From NCBI GenBank assembly GCA_037013495.1, contig CM072808.1, positions 7,851,319 through 7,915,318 of the forward strand: a stretch of DNA of 64,000 nucleotides. Reading direction: 5' to 3'. The notes under the pieces are model-generated. The model worked only from the letters and a program-made list of their open reading frames with translations, searched no databases and was not told where the DNA came from. This document shows positions 1-11,957 of the stretch, in pieces (the first letter of the stretch is position 1; every line of letters begins with the position of its first letter). The position numbers and the translations under genes are program-made. The DNA comes from Hippophae tibetana (Eukaryota > Streptophyta > Magnoliopsida > Rosales > Elaeagnaceae).

Positions 1-299
1 TGAATGATTAAAAATTGCATTATTTTTTATTGAATCCATATTTATGTTTAGTTTTTTATGTCATTAGATTAGGAAACAAAAATCAAAATATCGTTACAGG
101 ATGTTTAGGATTTAATTTTGTTTTTAAAAGTTTATATAATAAATTAAAAACCACATATATTCATTCCTTAGATCGACCTTAGGAGTACACTTGTCATTTT
201 CTATAAAATGATTTATGCACTTGCAAGAGTTTTACAAATATAAAACCAAAGTATCTGCAAGATCGGTATTACTAACCCGATGCCAGTCTTACCTCATCA
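1..299 (+). mobile_element. 3' end of an L1-family LTR (copy E), cut by the window edge
   Basis: The sequence matches the terminal ~300 bp of the LTRs at 25801-27497 (same strand) and 10110-11957, 14657-15297 and 17082-18811 (opposite strand). Shared blocks include the 'gatcgacctta' and 'tatactt(a/g)tcatttt' stretches and the terminal CTCATCA (here CCTCATCA, ending at 299). No primer-binding site follows, so it is probably a solo LTR or a 3' LTR. The start lies outside the window. Confidence 0.75.
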
Positions 300-1959
300 G
301 TTATAGAATTTGTTATTTTTGTTTTTTAGGTGGTTGCTAATCTAACAGATTCGTGCACATCTTTCACATGAATGCACAACATTTAAATAATATAAAAGCA
401 ACATCATACATTCTATAAAAGTAAAGAGAAAAGTGAAGAAAATAAACAATCTTCAATAAAACATTTTCTCTAATGAATCTCCAAGAACTTGTCTTCAATC
501 AATATTTCTTTCCCAAAATACATAACTTTTATTCATAAATTACTTATCAAGTGTATAATTTGATCACGTATACTTGCATGTTTCCAAGCATATCAATTTT
601 TTAGTGTTATTGTTGGGGATTAACTTGACAATTTTGCCACTTATTATTAGTTTAATTTTTATTTTATTTTTTTAGATTCTACTAACTTTTTCATTTTTTG
701 AAGAAAATTAATTTTTTATTTTATTTTTAGGTTTTTCTGTTTTAATCAACTAACTTCTTTTCTTTTCATTTATTTATTTTATTTTATTATTATCATTTGG
801 TCGTAATATGAAAGGTTAGTAAAGTAATTTTATAGGTTTTCAGTTATAAAAACAACAACAATTGAGAAGAATAGAAAAACAAAAAAAATAGCGAAAAAGG
901 AAAGAAAGGAAGAAAAAGAAACAAGAAAAAAAGAACATATGGATATTTTATACAATATGAAATTGTACCCATAATATACTTAACTAGGGATGTGAAGGTA
1001 AAAATAGGTTGGAAGAGTTAGGTAACATATCAAGTTATTTTAGAACTTAAAATAATGGTGTTTGGATTTAATTAATTTATCTTATTTTTGTGATTTATCT
1101 TCCCATTCTTTCGTAACTCCACATCTTAACCTAACGTTATAACCTTGATAAAGACCTATTAATCTAAAGTAATGTTTTAGTGGAGAGTGAATTGGGTGGT
1201 AAGTCTATGGAGTTTGTGACAACAATACTTACACATATCATATTTGCATAATCTAGAGATCAAAATTAAATATTGTTCTATGAATATCATGTACAATATT
1301 ATCTAATATGAAGATTATATATTTGTGGTTAGATGGATGTTTAAGAGTTAATCTCAAAATTGAAGTAATATTTGAATTTATCTTTAATAAAAAGTGAAAT
1401 TTTGATAATCTATATGTTGAATGCTATGGACAATCTTTGATATAAATGTATAATTGATTCAATAGTAGTGTTTTTTGTTTATTTTTCTATTTTTAATTTT
1501 ATTTAAGTCATTTTTTAGTTTAGTGGTGATGTTTGTATGTATTATTGCTAAAAACCTTCACAAGACTATAACTCATCTAGTAGGACCCTTAAGGGATTTA
1601 AAGGTTTGTTGCATATGTTAAATTCAATCATGTCAATCTATAAAAATAATTTGAATTATGTTAGTTTAGTATTTAATTATTTATTTTCCTTTTGAGAACC
1701 CTTTTGTATCACTTATCTTGTTAGGGACATGAACATAAGCTTATTGGAGATTGTGATATGTGCTCAAAAGGTATGTATATCTTGTGATTTATCGGAATAG
1801 AAAAAATGAATTAGGTTTTAATATTGGATTTTCACCAAAGTATTTACAAATTATGTTTTTAAAATCACAAGATATGTTTTAATGTATTTTAGGTATTGTT
1901 GAACTTAAAAGATGAAAATTAAAAAGGGCCAAACAAATCTTCACAATCAGGAGCATAAT
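300..1959. other. AT-rich stretch with no recognised gene
   Basis: No coding signal, RNA gene or clear repeat boundary was found here. There is a purine-rich run at about 845-940 and scattered A/T tracts. It is probably decayed transposon sequence, but I cannot assign a family. Confidence 0.4.
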
Positions 1960-2994
1960 TATCATACAATGGATAACCTGAATACAAACATTTATATGAG
2001 AAATATTAAGGAGAGGTCAAATTATTAAATTGGTAAAATTAAAAACGCATCGTGTCATAAGTATATATGCGCCATGACATAGCATTCTTGGGATGGATTG
2101 CATAGAACTAAAAACAAGGTCGAACCACGTCATATGTTGACATGTGTTGCGATCGGCACAATCGAATTTGTATTCCAACACCGGGTTTTGAATACATGTC
2201 TATCCAAATTATTCTAGATTTATTAGATTAACATTTTAATTATTTTAAACTTCTACAACCCTAATCCTAATTACACTATAACTCTTTTACTATAAATATT
2301 TAGCTAGGGTTAACAACAAAATATAGCCACATATTGTAGATACATAAATTTATAGAAAATCTATAGGCTTATAGAGAATTTAAAGGCTAGAGGCAAGATA
2401 GGAATTCAAAGAGACAAATAATGAATATTTCTTATTTTTCTTCTCAGTTTTCTATTATTTTAATTATGATATTTTTAGAATCTATGCCTTTGTGATTATT
2501 GATAATTTTTAAGCCCTAGACAATGATTTTAATCAATAAAATATTATAATGATTTTTATATTTAATTTTTGTTTCTTGATGTGTTTGACTCTATGTTTAA
2601 ATTTAAAAACTATGCATGTATGAATTAGAATAGTTAACTAATTTATTGCATGTATATTTAATGCTAGTATAAGATTTTAGTATGATATCATTATGTAATT
2701 GCTAATATTTTTATTCAAAGTAGTATCTTGTTGATACCTTCATAAAAGGTTACTAAGAATTGTAATCTTGCACAATTTAGTTATCTCATTTTTAGAAATT
2801 ATCTCATGTTTGGTTGACTAGAATGAAATGAAATCAAAATAGATTTCTTCTAATTTTATGTTTGGTTGGACTAAAAAGTGTGAATGAAATGAAATCGATT
2901 TCTAAAAGAAAAGAAATCACAATTCCTTCTCCCCCTTAATGAATCATGATTCCATTCCCATATCAAATATTTTTTCAATTTTATCCCAACTCCA

Positions 2995-3475
2995 AATATA
3001 ACTCTAAACCCTAATCCCTAAATCCTAAAGACTAAACCCCAAACCCTAAATCCCAAAACCCTAAACCCTATTTAGAAAAATAATAATTTTAACCCTAAAT
3101 CTTAACCCCTAAACCCTAAAACCCTAAATCCTTTTTAGAAAATAATATTTTTAACCCTAAATCTTAATCCATAAATATAACCTTAAACCTTAAACCTTAA
3201 ACCCTAAATCCCAAAACCATAAACCCTAAATCTTAAACCCTATTTAGAAAAATAATAATTTTACCCTAAACCTTAACCCACAAATATAACCCAAACCCTA
3301 AACCTCAAATCCTAAATTCCAAAACCCTATTTAGAAAAATAATAATTTTAATCCTAAACCTTAACAAAAAACCCTAAACCCTAAATTCCAAATCCTAAAT
3401 CCCTAAATTCCAAATCCTAAATCCCTAAATCCCAAATCTCAAATCCCAAACCTCAAAACCCTAAACCCTATTTAG
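2995..3475. repeat. degenerate interstitial telomere-like (CCCTAAA)n array
   Basis: Many CCCTAAA and near variants (CCCTAAAC, CCCTAAATC, CCTTAAAC) occur in loose tandem order, broken by A/T-rich 'tttagaaaaataat' spacers. The array is internal to the MITE at 2802-3815, and AT-rich sequence follows on both sides, so it is not a chromosome end. Confidence 0.85.
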
Positions 3476-3660
3476 AAAAATAATATATTTTATTTTTATG
3501 TAATAATTATTTAGAAAAATAATATATTTTATTTTTATGTAATAATTATTTAGAAAAATAATGATTTCAATAATGTACTTTGTCTGATAAAAAATAATAA
3601 TTAAATGATATTATTTAAGATTTAATGAATATAGGGGTATTAAGGTAATATATAATATTT

Positions 3661-3699
3661 TCCATTCCATTCCATTCCATTCCATTCCAATTGTAAACC
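3661..3699. repeat. (TCCAT)n microsatellite
   Basis: About seven perfect copies of TCCAT lie near the right end of the MITE at 2802-3815. The corresponding place in the second copy (about 52615-52650) carries a different short repeat, (GAAATC)n. Confidence 0.9.
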
Positions 3700-4199
3700 A
3701 AATACTATAATACTAATTCCTTCTTTTATTTCTGTGGTTAAACCAAACAAAACTGTTTCCTTTCCATTTTATTCCTATTCCGATTCTGATTCCATTACGC
3801 GAACCAAACGCCACCTTAATACAATGAGTGAATTATCTAGTAAATATGTATAGGTTGCTCATGATTTAAATTGATTAATAGGTAGACCTTTAATCAATTG
3901 TAATTTAAGAAAATGTCCATTATGAAGTCTAGCCTTGGTTGCCTAGATTTACGAGAACAACCTTAAGAATTCAAGTCAAGGATAGTTTTAACATTGATTC
4001 ATGATATAATTGGTTATATTATAGTCTAGTAGTGATGATAATCTCATAATTACATATTTCTCTAATTTGTGTGCTTATGTATTTCAGTTACTATTTTATG
4101 TTTTATTTTTAGTTAAAAACAATTTTTAAAACCCCTTAATTAATTTACTAACAAACTAATAAATAATGGTAGTTATTGTAGAAATCCTCGTGAGATGTA

Positions 4200-4700
4200 A
4201 ATGTGTCCAATTTAGTTTTAATAAGTAGGGTTATTGGCCTATAAAAATTAGGCCAATTAGATAATTGTCCAATTTAGTTAGACACACATATAATTCAACT
4301 TAGCTTGTAGTAATTACAAGTATAGAATGTTTGAAATTTTGTAGTAATATTGAAGAGAATGGAGATTGTAATGGAATATTAAGCTTAAACTTTTGTACTT
4401 GTATGTGAGAAATTGAGCGAAAAATGTTTAATAGAATGTCTTTGTGAGATTAGTTGTCTGATATGTTTTTTAAAAAACTCTTAGTGAGATTAGTTAATTG
4501 TTAATTTAGTTAGATATGTGTTTAATTTAATTTTGATGAGTGAAATTATCGTTTAATGAAAATTCAGTCAATTTGATAATTATCTAATTTAGTTAGATAT
4601 GTGTTCAACTCAGTTCCGATTAGTGGGATCACAGATTGATCAAACTCTAACCAGATGAACAATCATCTAATTATGACCAATCAAATTAGATAAATGTTTA
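4200..4700. repeat. diverged repeats of a TTTAGTTAGATATGTG-type unit
   Basis: A unit resembling '(t/c)taatttagttagatatgtgttcaatt' followed by '(t/g)attagtggg' recurs three to four times with variable spacing (near 4210, 4265, 4500 and 4590). Copies are clearly diverged. It may be the U3 repeat region of an old LTR. I see no ends. Confidence 0.4.
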
Positions 4701-6195
4701 ATCAAAATTAAGTCGCATTTGATCAATTAAAATCAAGGACATTTTATCCCATTATGTAAAAAGTCAAGTAAGAGGGATCCTATTTGATTTTTTTACTAAT
4801 ACAAGATCATAGATATAACCATAAGTCTTATTGTTATCAAGTTGAGCATAAAAATTATGTTAATTTTCAAAAAAATACCACAAAAGTCCAACACTAATAT
4901 AAATAGGATACATGCATATTGTATGGGTATTTCCGATTAACCAAAAAAATAAGGTTATTTTTGAAATTTCAACCAAACTATAAAAACAAAACTAGGCGTA
5001 ACTAGTCACAGCCCCTCGTTAACGAATTGAGGCACAAGTTTAAAAAATCAATTCCAGTCCTAACCCCAAAATTGCCACCCCCCGTATCACCACCCACACC
5101 GAATAACTGATACCAACAAAGCCTCACCCACACTGGAAAACTGCTACTCACATAGAAAGTTTTTGTCCAAGTTTTTGCTTAAATGTTTGTGTATCCTTCG
5201 AAGTACCACCCAACTTGCCATAGATTTTCACGGAAGGTCAATAACGGCTACCAAAATCTGTATTTGGATTTCTCTTTTTTTTTCTTCTTTTCTTTTTGGC
5301 TCGATGTTGGTGCAACCTAAGTTTTCCTAAATGTGATGATATAAACTGCATTGTCACCGTAAAAAAAATGTTGGAATTTGCATTTACAAGAAATAGGCCC
5401 TAATAAAGTACTTAGACTTGTGTTGTTACTTTCTCAATCAATGAAAATATGACAAAACTTGAGTGGCTTTCAGAGTAAACTCGTTGAAATGCTCAAAGTA
5501 ATCTTAAGAGAGACAAGGGGGTTACTTCGGTAAGTCTGAAACTTTTAAACCTCAAGGCATGCTCATAAATTCATTTAATATGAGAACAAAATTTAGGGGA
5601 ATTCGACATTGATAATCTTCTAGATTTTGGGGGCCAAAATTGTAAAATGAGATTTTATTTTGGAAACAGATGGTAACAATGCAGTAACGTGGAGTTGAAA
5701 ACATATATAAGTGTTATTTATAATCAAAAGTAAAATGGATAAAAATAAAAAACCTGTGATCAAAAAATATATTTTAAACACATTGACTTACTAACAATAA
5801 CAATACTCTTTATTAATCGCTAAATCTTAAACCATAAATCTTAATTCATAAACTCTAAACTTTAAATAGATTAGATTGTTTTATTTTAAACATCTTTCTA
5901 ATATATATATATATGTTTTTATTTTTTCAAACTGTGTATTTTAATTATTAAACATGTACCTTTTATCATTTTTAGTTATTAAACATGTTTTTATCTTTTT
6001 TTTATTATTAGGTATAAATACCACTATATTGAGTTTTTTATTGTATTCCGATTTCTCAATTCATTAATTGGAGGGTTGTGAGTAGGCTTCCATCTTCCAG
6101 GGTCATAGAAGTGATAAAACTATACTTAAGGACTTATAATCCGTTTTTTTTATTAGAATGAGACTTTTATCTGGTCTCTCAATTATAATAACAAG
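4700..6195. other. non-coding, AT-rich; no gene seen
   Basis: No reading frame with recognisable homology was seen. A moderately GC-richer stretch at about 4990-5240 has stop codons in all frames. A short run of 'taaatctta/ctctaaa' at 5820-5875 recalls the telomere-like motif but is too degenerate to call. Confidence 0.4.
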
Positions 6196-6569
6196 TGCTT
6201 GGAATTGATCTAATGAGCAGAGAGATTATTAAGATAAGTCAAGATAATTGACTGAATGTATAGATTTCATAAAAGGTCCATCTATTTATAGGACATTACA
6301 TGTACATGTGTTAATCATAGAATGTATACACATATGTGTGTGTCAATGAGGGATATAATTGGTATTAGTACACCATTTATGAATTGAGGTCGACCTTAGC
6401 TTGAGCTAGTGGTCGGCCTTACATGGGATGTGGCTTTCTACGACCAACCATCATACTTGATGGTCTGTTAAATGAGCTTAGCTTGATCATATAGGCCTCG
6501 TTTGACATAAAGCTCAGTGTAATCATGTAGGCTCGGGTCGACCTCCAGGTTGATCCATATATGCAAACA
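6196..6569 (-). repeat. 3' LTR of the Tat-type element
   Basis: About 374 bp, with TG at 6196 and CA at 6568-6569 in plus-strand reading. It matches the truncated 5' LTR at 21896-22038 (shared 'ggattaatctaatgag'-like start and 'tacatgtg' block) and the LTR of the second copy at 25734-27760. It is immediately followed by a polypurine tract, which reads GTAGGGGGACTAGA on the minus strand (6570-6583). That fixes it as the 3' LTR of a minus-strand element. Confidence 0.8.
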
Positions 6570-6970
6570 TCTAGTCCCCCTACTATTTCAACTTGATCTC
6601 TTGAGCAGAGGTGGAAGATTAATTCTCAGGTAGTGAATATGAACTGTTCAGCTCCCCCTAATAAATGCATGTCAATTGATTGGAGAGAGAAAATGAACTT
6701 ATCATCATTTCCTAGGACACAATAAACAAATAGTGAAGAAAAAATGCTCTATCGTGTTAGCTCGGGTTATAAAAGGTTTTTCAATTTGGTGGTAAGAATT
6801 CGGTTCGAACTATAGTCTTGTTTGTTCGGGATTTTAGAGCGCAAATATTGAGAGTCTAATGCTTTTATACTTGCCTTTTCAGGTTAATTTTATTTTCAAA
6901 CTCAATCCAATGTAACTCCTCATCCTCGTTCCTTACCCATTGTTTTTATATTTTGTGTTTTTTATAGATC

Positions 6971-9960
6971 ATGCATAGAGAAGAGACCTCAGCCTCAAGC
7001 TCGGGCTCCTGGGAAAGCCCTTAAGATTCCAATGCTAGTGATGATTCAGGGTCTTCTAGGTCAGGCTCTTCTAATAAGACGAGTCAGTCAATGCCTTTAC
7101 CCTCTACCTCATCCAATCTTCCTCATGTAACTCCAATAATTTAGTTGAGCATGCCCTAAACTCAAATATTTAGGTCCCAGATGTGAAGGAAAAAGATGTG
7201 AAAAAGGGGGTCTAAGGAACCAACATGTCGCACCAGGGGTTGGTCAGTTGTTGTTAAGACTAGTGGGCTAGTGCCCAAGGATGCAGATAGGTTAAGGAAA
7301 ACCTATAACATACCCTCATTGGTTCAGATAATGATTTCTCTAGAGGGAACAAGTGATAGTGACTAGCATCCATTTGGGTGGACTGTCTTTCACGAGAAGA
7401 CACTATAGTTGGGGGTAAGGTTCCCCCTATACCCTCTTATAAGGAGATTTTTAGTTAGGACTCAACTTGTGCTAGGATAACTGATGCCTAATCGGTGGAG
7501 GTATCTACTCTACCTAACATTGATATGCCAAGAACTCTGGGTGGATTTATAGATCCTCGAGTTTAACGAGGGGTACATCCTTAAACAGAACCTTACAAAT
7601 CCGAGGAGAGTATATATATCTATGAAGCAGGCTCAGGGTATGAATGTATCTCTCCTCGAGAATGAGAAAAATTGAAAATAATATTTTGTATACATCTCAG
7701 GCCAATGGGAGTCTCCCACTTCTGACACCAAATTAATAAGGAGTATTTGAAATGACACTAAGGTCATGATCAAGAATATGGGTTCCTTAATCACAACCTT
7801 AAGTCTTGATGCGAAGCAACTTTTGGATGATATCCAAAACCATCGTCCCAAGAAAACCCCTTGAAGGCACTTATTGAACACTCCAAATTTTGTCGCGTGC
7901 GGGTTGATAAGGCACGGTGTAGTGGAACCCCCCTTAGGATCATTTAAAAAACTCAAGCTCCTCTTAGACGTCGAACCCCTCCATAGAATTTTAGGGTTTG
8001 TTCAAAGTGGTTACTAATGATGATGAACCATGCCATGGATCTATCTGTTGTGTTTTTTTATTTGGGGTGTTGTGATTAAAATAACCTTGCCTCTTGTTTT
8101 TGTTTCATAGATCACATGGAGCCTAATACTGCCCATCTTTTGTCTCGTCTACAAAGTAAGATGGCTTCTATCGGGGCGTGTTCTCAGAAGGGTGTACCTC
8201 ATGTTTTTGGAGGGGGCTCATGTAAGGTTAAGAAGAGGAGAAAATCCTCTAGATGGGAAGGTTGCTCTGCATCCCTAAAAAAAGAAGAAGAAAGCGTCCA
8301 TGGAGAAGCCTGTGCTCAGCCTAAAGTCGTTGAATGCTTCCATGCCTTGATCCTCGCTGCAAGAGGAACTTAAAACTTCAACTCCCTACTCAGGCTCTTT
8401 AGAGCTTGGAGACTCAACCCGAGATGAAAGGAAGGGAAAGTTAGTTCTAAACGACCTCACGATCAATGTAGATGGGATTGTGTTAAATCAGGGCTTGGAT
8501 TAAGAGCAGCTCGATTGTTATCTGAGCCATATTCTGACTAAATCACTCGAGAAGCAGCTTGAGGTGCTTTGTGAGGATGCAGACTTTGACAAGGTTGTAC
8601 GTCATCAACTGTATCAGGTATGTTACCTTGCACCCGGCGTATATTTACGAAAATAATTTTGACAAGCTTTAGTTTGTGATATATTCATTTGACCTTATAC
8701 TTTTCTTTTGTTTCAGTCGGTGTTGCTTTATGAAGAACGAGATTACAAAAGAGAAAAATGCTCATACATTGACTCAATCTCGATACATAGTGCTATTGGA
8801 AAGAGCAAATAAGTGACAAGGGAAGGCTATTAATAAGGAGGAAAAACAAAAAAAGGCCACTACTGAGATAAATGCCTATGCTAAGCATGTTACCGAGCTT
8901 GAATGGGCTAGAAGACGAGCTGAAGAAGAAACTGAGGAAGAGCAAAAGAAAGTTGAGGCTATTACTGAAGAAAGATGCCCTTGTCAAATAGCTCGATTCA
9001 AGCTTAGAAAGGGGGTATGAGCTGGTCATAGAGTCTATCAAGATGGAGGCCAAGAAAAAGGACCTAGGTGAGTATTATTACCACATTCTTAATATCTTGG
9101 TCACTGCACCATACATGAAAACTCCTTCTAGAAAAGGGGAAAAAAGGAGAAATCTGGCTCAAGTGAGGGTGAGGATGGGCCTGAGGCAACATGTGTAGAG
9201 GTAGGAGCAAGGATCAATAATTCTAAAGACCTGGTCTTTTTGTGTTTTCAAGCTCAATGCTACATCTATTTGTGTGAACACAAGCTCATACTTTTTTAAA
9301 TCACATTTTTGTGGTATAAAACCAATTTTTCTCATGAAAGAAAAGTTAATGTGTTTGAATTATTGTGTATTTTTGATATTGACCTATCCAATTTTTTATG
9401 GGAATATGTGTCTTTTACCTTTTTCTCAGTATCGTTTCCTATAAAAGGGGATTAATGGATTTTGTTTGATTCATGCTTTAATTCTTCCATCTTTTGTGGT
9501 CGAACTTCATAGATTCTGATTGGTCAAATAGACATTCAATTCAAGCTTTGAGAGTGGAAAATGGTAGGCTTAAAAGCAAGGTTGATGTGTTAAAACCTGA
9601 GGTAGTAAAACTTGAGGATAAGGTAAATCTCTTTAAAGAGAGAAAGGGTGAGCTCACTTCTTGCAAAGAGAAATTATGCCAAATTCAATCTCGAGAAAAG
9701 AGAACCTTGGCTAAAATGGCCAATCTCATATATAGAGAGTCCTATTAGGCTAGCTTCTATATGAAGTGATTCAAGAGAGTGTTCCTTAAGGTGATAAAGC
9801 TTACTGAAGAGTTGGAGCGAGTAGTGCTCATGTTAAGGTCAACTCATCCCTATGTAATAACCAAAGCACAAAAAAATTATCGAGATTCAGGCCGAGCTTT
9901 TACCTTTAGTAGAAGAGACCGACGACCTAGACACTAACCCTATGTCCAAGCATTTGAAGA
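6971..9960 (+). pseudogene. antisense gene of the Tat element (gypsy-type Transposase_28-like plus coiled coil), broken
   Basis: This is an opposite-strand gene between integrase and the 3' LTR of the Tat element. A first segment starts MHREETSASSS at 6971. Near 7390-7580 a stretch resembles the 'putative gypsy type transposon' domain (PF04195), with the pattern of RRFLVRTQL, then LMPNRWRYL. A basic, Ser/Lys-rich segment lies at 8116-8373. Charged coiled-coil segments follow at about 8810-9065 and 9494-9748. Clear splice signals remain, for example donor at about 8617 (CAG|GTATGT), acceptor at about 8716 (TTTCAG) and donor at about 9066 (CTAG|GTGAGT). Several in-frame stops and shifts show it is not functional. 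The role of such antisense genes is not known to me. A second copy of its first part lies at 24720-25293. Confidence 0.65.
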
Positions 9961-10109
9961 ATTATTGACCCTTGGTAAGGTCGAGCTTTGTATAAATAAG
10001 TTTATCAAAAATTTGTAATTTCAAATACTAAAAATATGCTTGAAGCCCTATATTCGCAATGCTTGAGCGTTACATATAATCATTGAGACTAGCTTTTGAC
10101 CGGGATGCT

Positions 10110-11957
10110 TGATGAGCACAAGACTGGTATAACAATACCGATCTTGTAGATACTTTAGTTTTATAATATGCAAAACTCTCACAAGTGCATGAATCAATTT
10201 ATAGCAATTGATAAGTATACTCCTAAGGTCGATCTAAGGAAGAAATATATATGATTTTTAATTTATTAATCAAAATCTTAAAAAAAATTAAATCCTAAAT
10301 ATTTTATCACGATATTTTGGTTTGTTTGTTTAATAATCTTAAAACATAAAAAAAACATAGATATGGATTCAATAAATAATCATGCAAATTTTATCATTCA
10401 TAACAATGGATTATTTAAGGATAGAATAATTAAGTTAATTATACTTGTTCATATTATTTAAGTTATTAAAAATATAAATTGATATTTATTGATTCTCTCT
10501 TTTTATATTAACACCACATTTGGTAAGGTTATATATTTTCTGTTAATTAAACAAATCAATTAACACCTATGGGTAGAGTCGATTTGGTTAATTAAATTAA
10601 TTCTTTTTTTTCTAAGAGATTGAAAATGAATCATTTAAATGACACCTTTAGTGGGGTTATACATTTTAAACTTTATTCAAAGTCTCCAAATTAAACCTAA
10701 GAATTTAATTATCCGAGTACTAACTTTCAAGTTTTAAAACCATGACTGAAAATATGTTGTAATACATTTTCGAATAATAATTCTTATAAAAACTTTTGAA
10801 ATATAGCTTCACTGTGACTACTGGGTGATTATACCAATAAATAAAATAACATTACTCTAAATCAAACTGGATAATTAAACCTTCAAATCTAATTTTTAGA
10901 ATTAAGTTTGTAATGAAAAATAGTATGTTTCTCTCTCACATGCTTAATATAAAATCTTAAATAAAAACAAAATCAATTTATTTTATAAAAATGTTTTACA
11001 TATTTAATATTTCGCAAGCATAACAACGTTATTATTATATCATATTGACAAATAGTCAACAATGTTAAATTTAATCACATAAAATTTAAACATAACATAT
11101 AAGAATAAAACATAAAAAATAATTGTATAGAATTTATTTTAAAATTATACCTCAAAAGAATCCTTACAAAACTTTGATACTAATTTTGTTGCTAGAAAAC
11201 ATCCAAACGGATTTACATTTCCATTTATTGAATCAAAAACTAAAAACCTATAAAAACATAGCTAGTTCTACAAAAAAAATGAACTTTAAAACTAAAAACT
11301 AAAAAAACAAAGAAAACTTTATATAGAGAGAAAGAGCTTTGAATTTGGACATGTTTGGACATGTTGTCACACGTATGGGGTGTGAAATATTTTGTAGACG
11401 GACGTTGGGCGCTAACAGGACATGGCGTAGGCATGAGCTGGCACGCGCAAAAATTGATCTGGCATATGTTGGCTCTGTGCGATGGTTGGGTATGTGCTAG
11501 TTACGTGTGGGTGTGCGCCAGGCATGTGTCGACCAAGTATGGGCATATGTTGAGCTTGCGTTGGCATGCTCGAGGCGTATGTGTGAGTTAGTGCGCACAG
11601 GACTCGACGCGGATGGGTTGCTACGTGTGGGATTCGATGCAGATGGGCAGTTGCACGCCGAATTTCAACCATTTTGACTTTTTTGACAGTTTTGATCCAT
11701 TTTATCCAAAAAAATTCCATCTTTTTTACTTTTCCTCATTTCTTTTCTCAATATATTTGTGATGTATTGCCCCTGTATTTTCCTCATTTCTTTAAGTTAT
11801 TTTTGAACGAAAATACCTAAAAAACAATAAAAATACACATGATTCCGAAAAGACAAATTTATATTAAAATATGATAAAATCATACAAATATAAATCATTT
11901 TAATCAATTAAAGTGCATTAAATCATGGTAATTTTAGTGATTTTTAAGCATTCATCA
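10110..11957 (-). repeat. 3' LTR of the LARD-like element (L1 copy A)
   Basis: About 1.85 kb, starting TGATGAGC and ending TTCATCA, so the ends are extended inverted repeats. It is collinear with the solo LTRs at 17082-18811 and 25801-27497. A GC-rich block at about 11355-11660, in the U3 part of the minus-strand LTR, differs most between copies. The flank at 10105-10109 is ATGCT; the matching right copy is lost with the 5' LTR truncation. Confidence 0.8.

Larger units (their letters stand above)
2802..3815. mobile_element. Tourist/PIF-Harbinger-like MITE carrying telomere-like repeats (copy 1)
   Basis: The element has imperfect inverted ends: left TCTCATGTTTGGTTG, and right reading inward as GGTGGCGTTTGGTTC. 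It is flanked on both sides by TTA (2799-2801 and 3816-3818), the trinucleotide target preferred by PIF/Harbinger elements. The interior is non-coding. It holds a degenerate (CCCTAAA)n array, short 'tatttagaaaaataataatttta' type spacers and a (TCCAT)n run. A second copy in opposite orientation lies at 52593-53459 with the same end motif and a TAA duplication. No transposase is visible, so it must depend on another element. Confidence 0.75.
1960..4160 (+). mobile_element. possible degenerate LTR, host of a MITE
   Basis: The segment is organised like a plant gypsy-type LTR. A more GC-rich stretch (about 2040-2190) is followed by a TATA-like ctataaatattt near 2290, then a long T-rich U5-like part resembling the downstream half of LTR G at 53460-54376. 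The Harbinger-like MITE at 2802-3815 is inserted in it. I see no certain TG or CA ends and no target duplication, so the limits are estimates. Confidence 0.3.

Noticed and set aside
2995-3475. True telomere or chromosome-fusion scar
   Set aside because: The repeats are degenerate, lie within a MITE with TWA duplications, and are followed by ordinary AT-rich sequence.
11355-11720. Open frames on both strands in a GC-rich block
   Set aside because: They coincide with the GC-rich U3 patch of L1 LTRs; similar frames in the other copies (18317-18601, 25855-26214) are not conserved in sequence.
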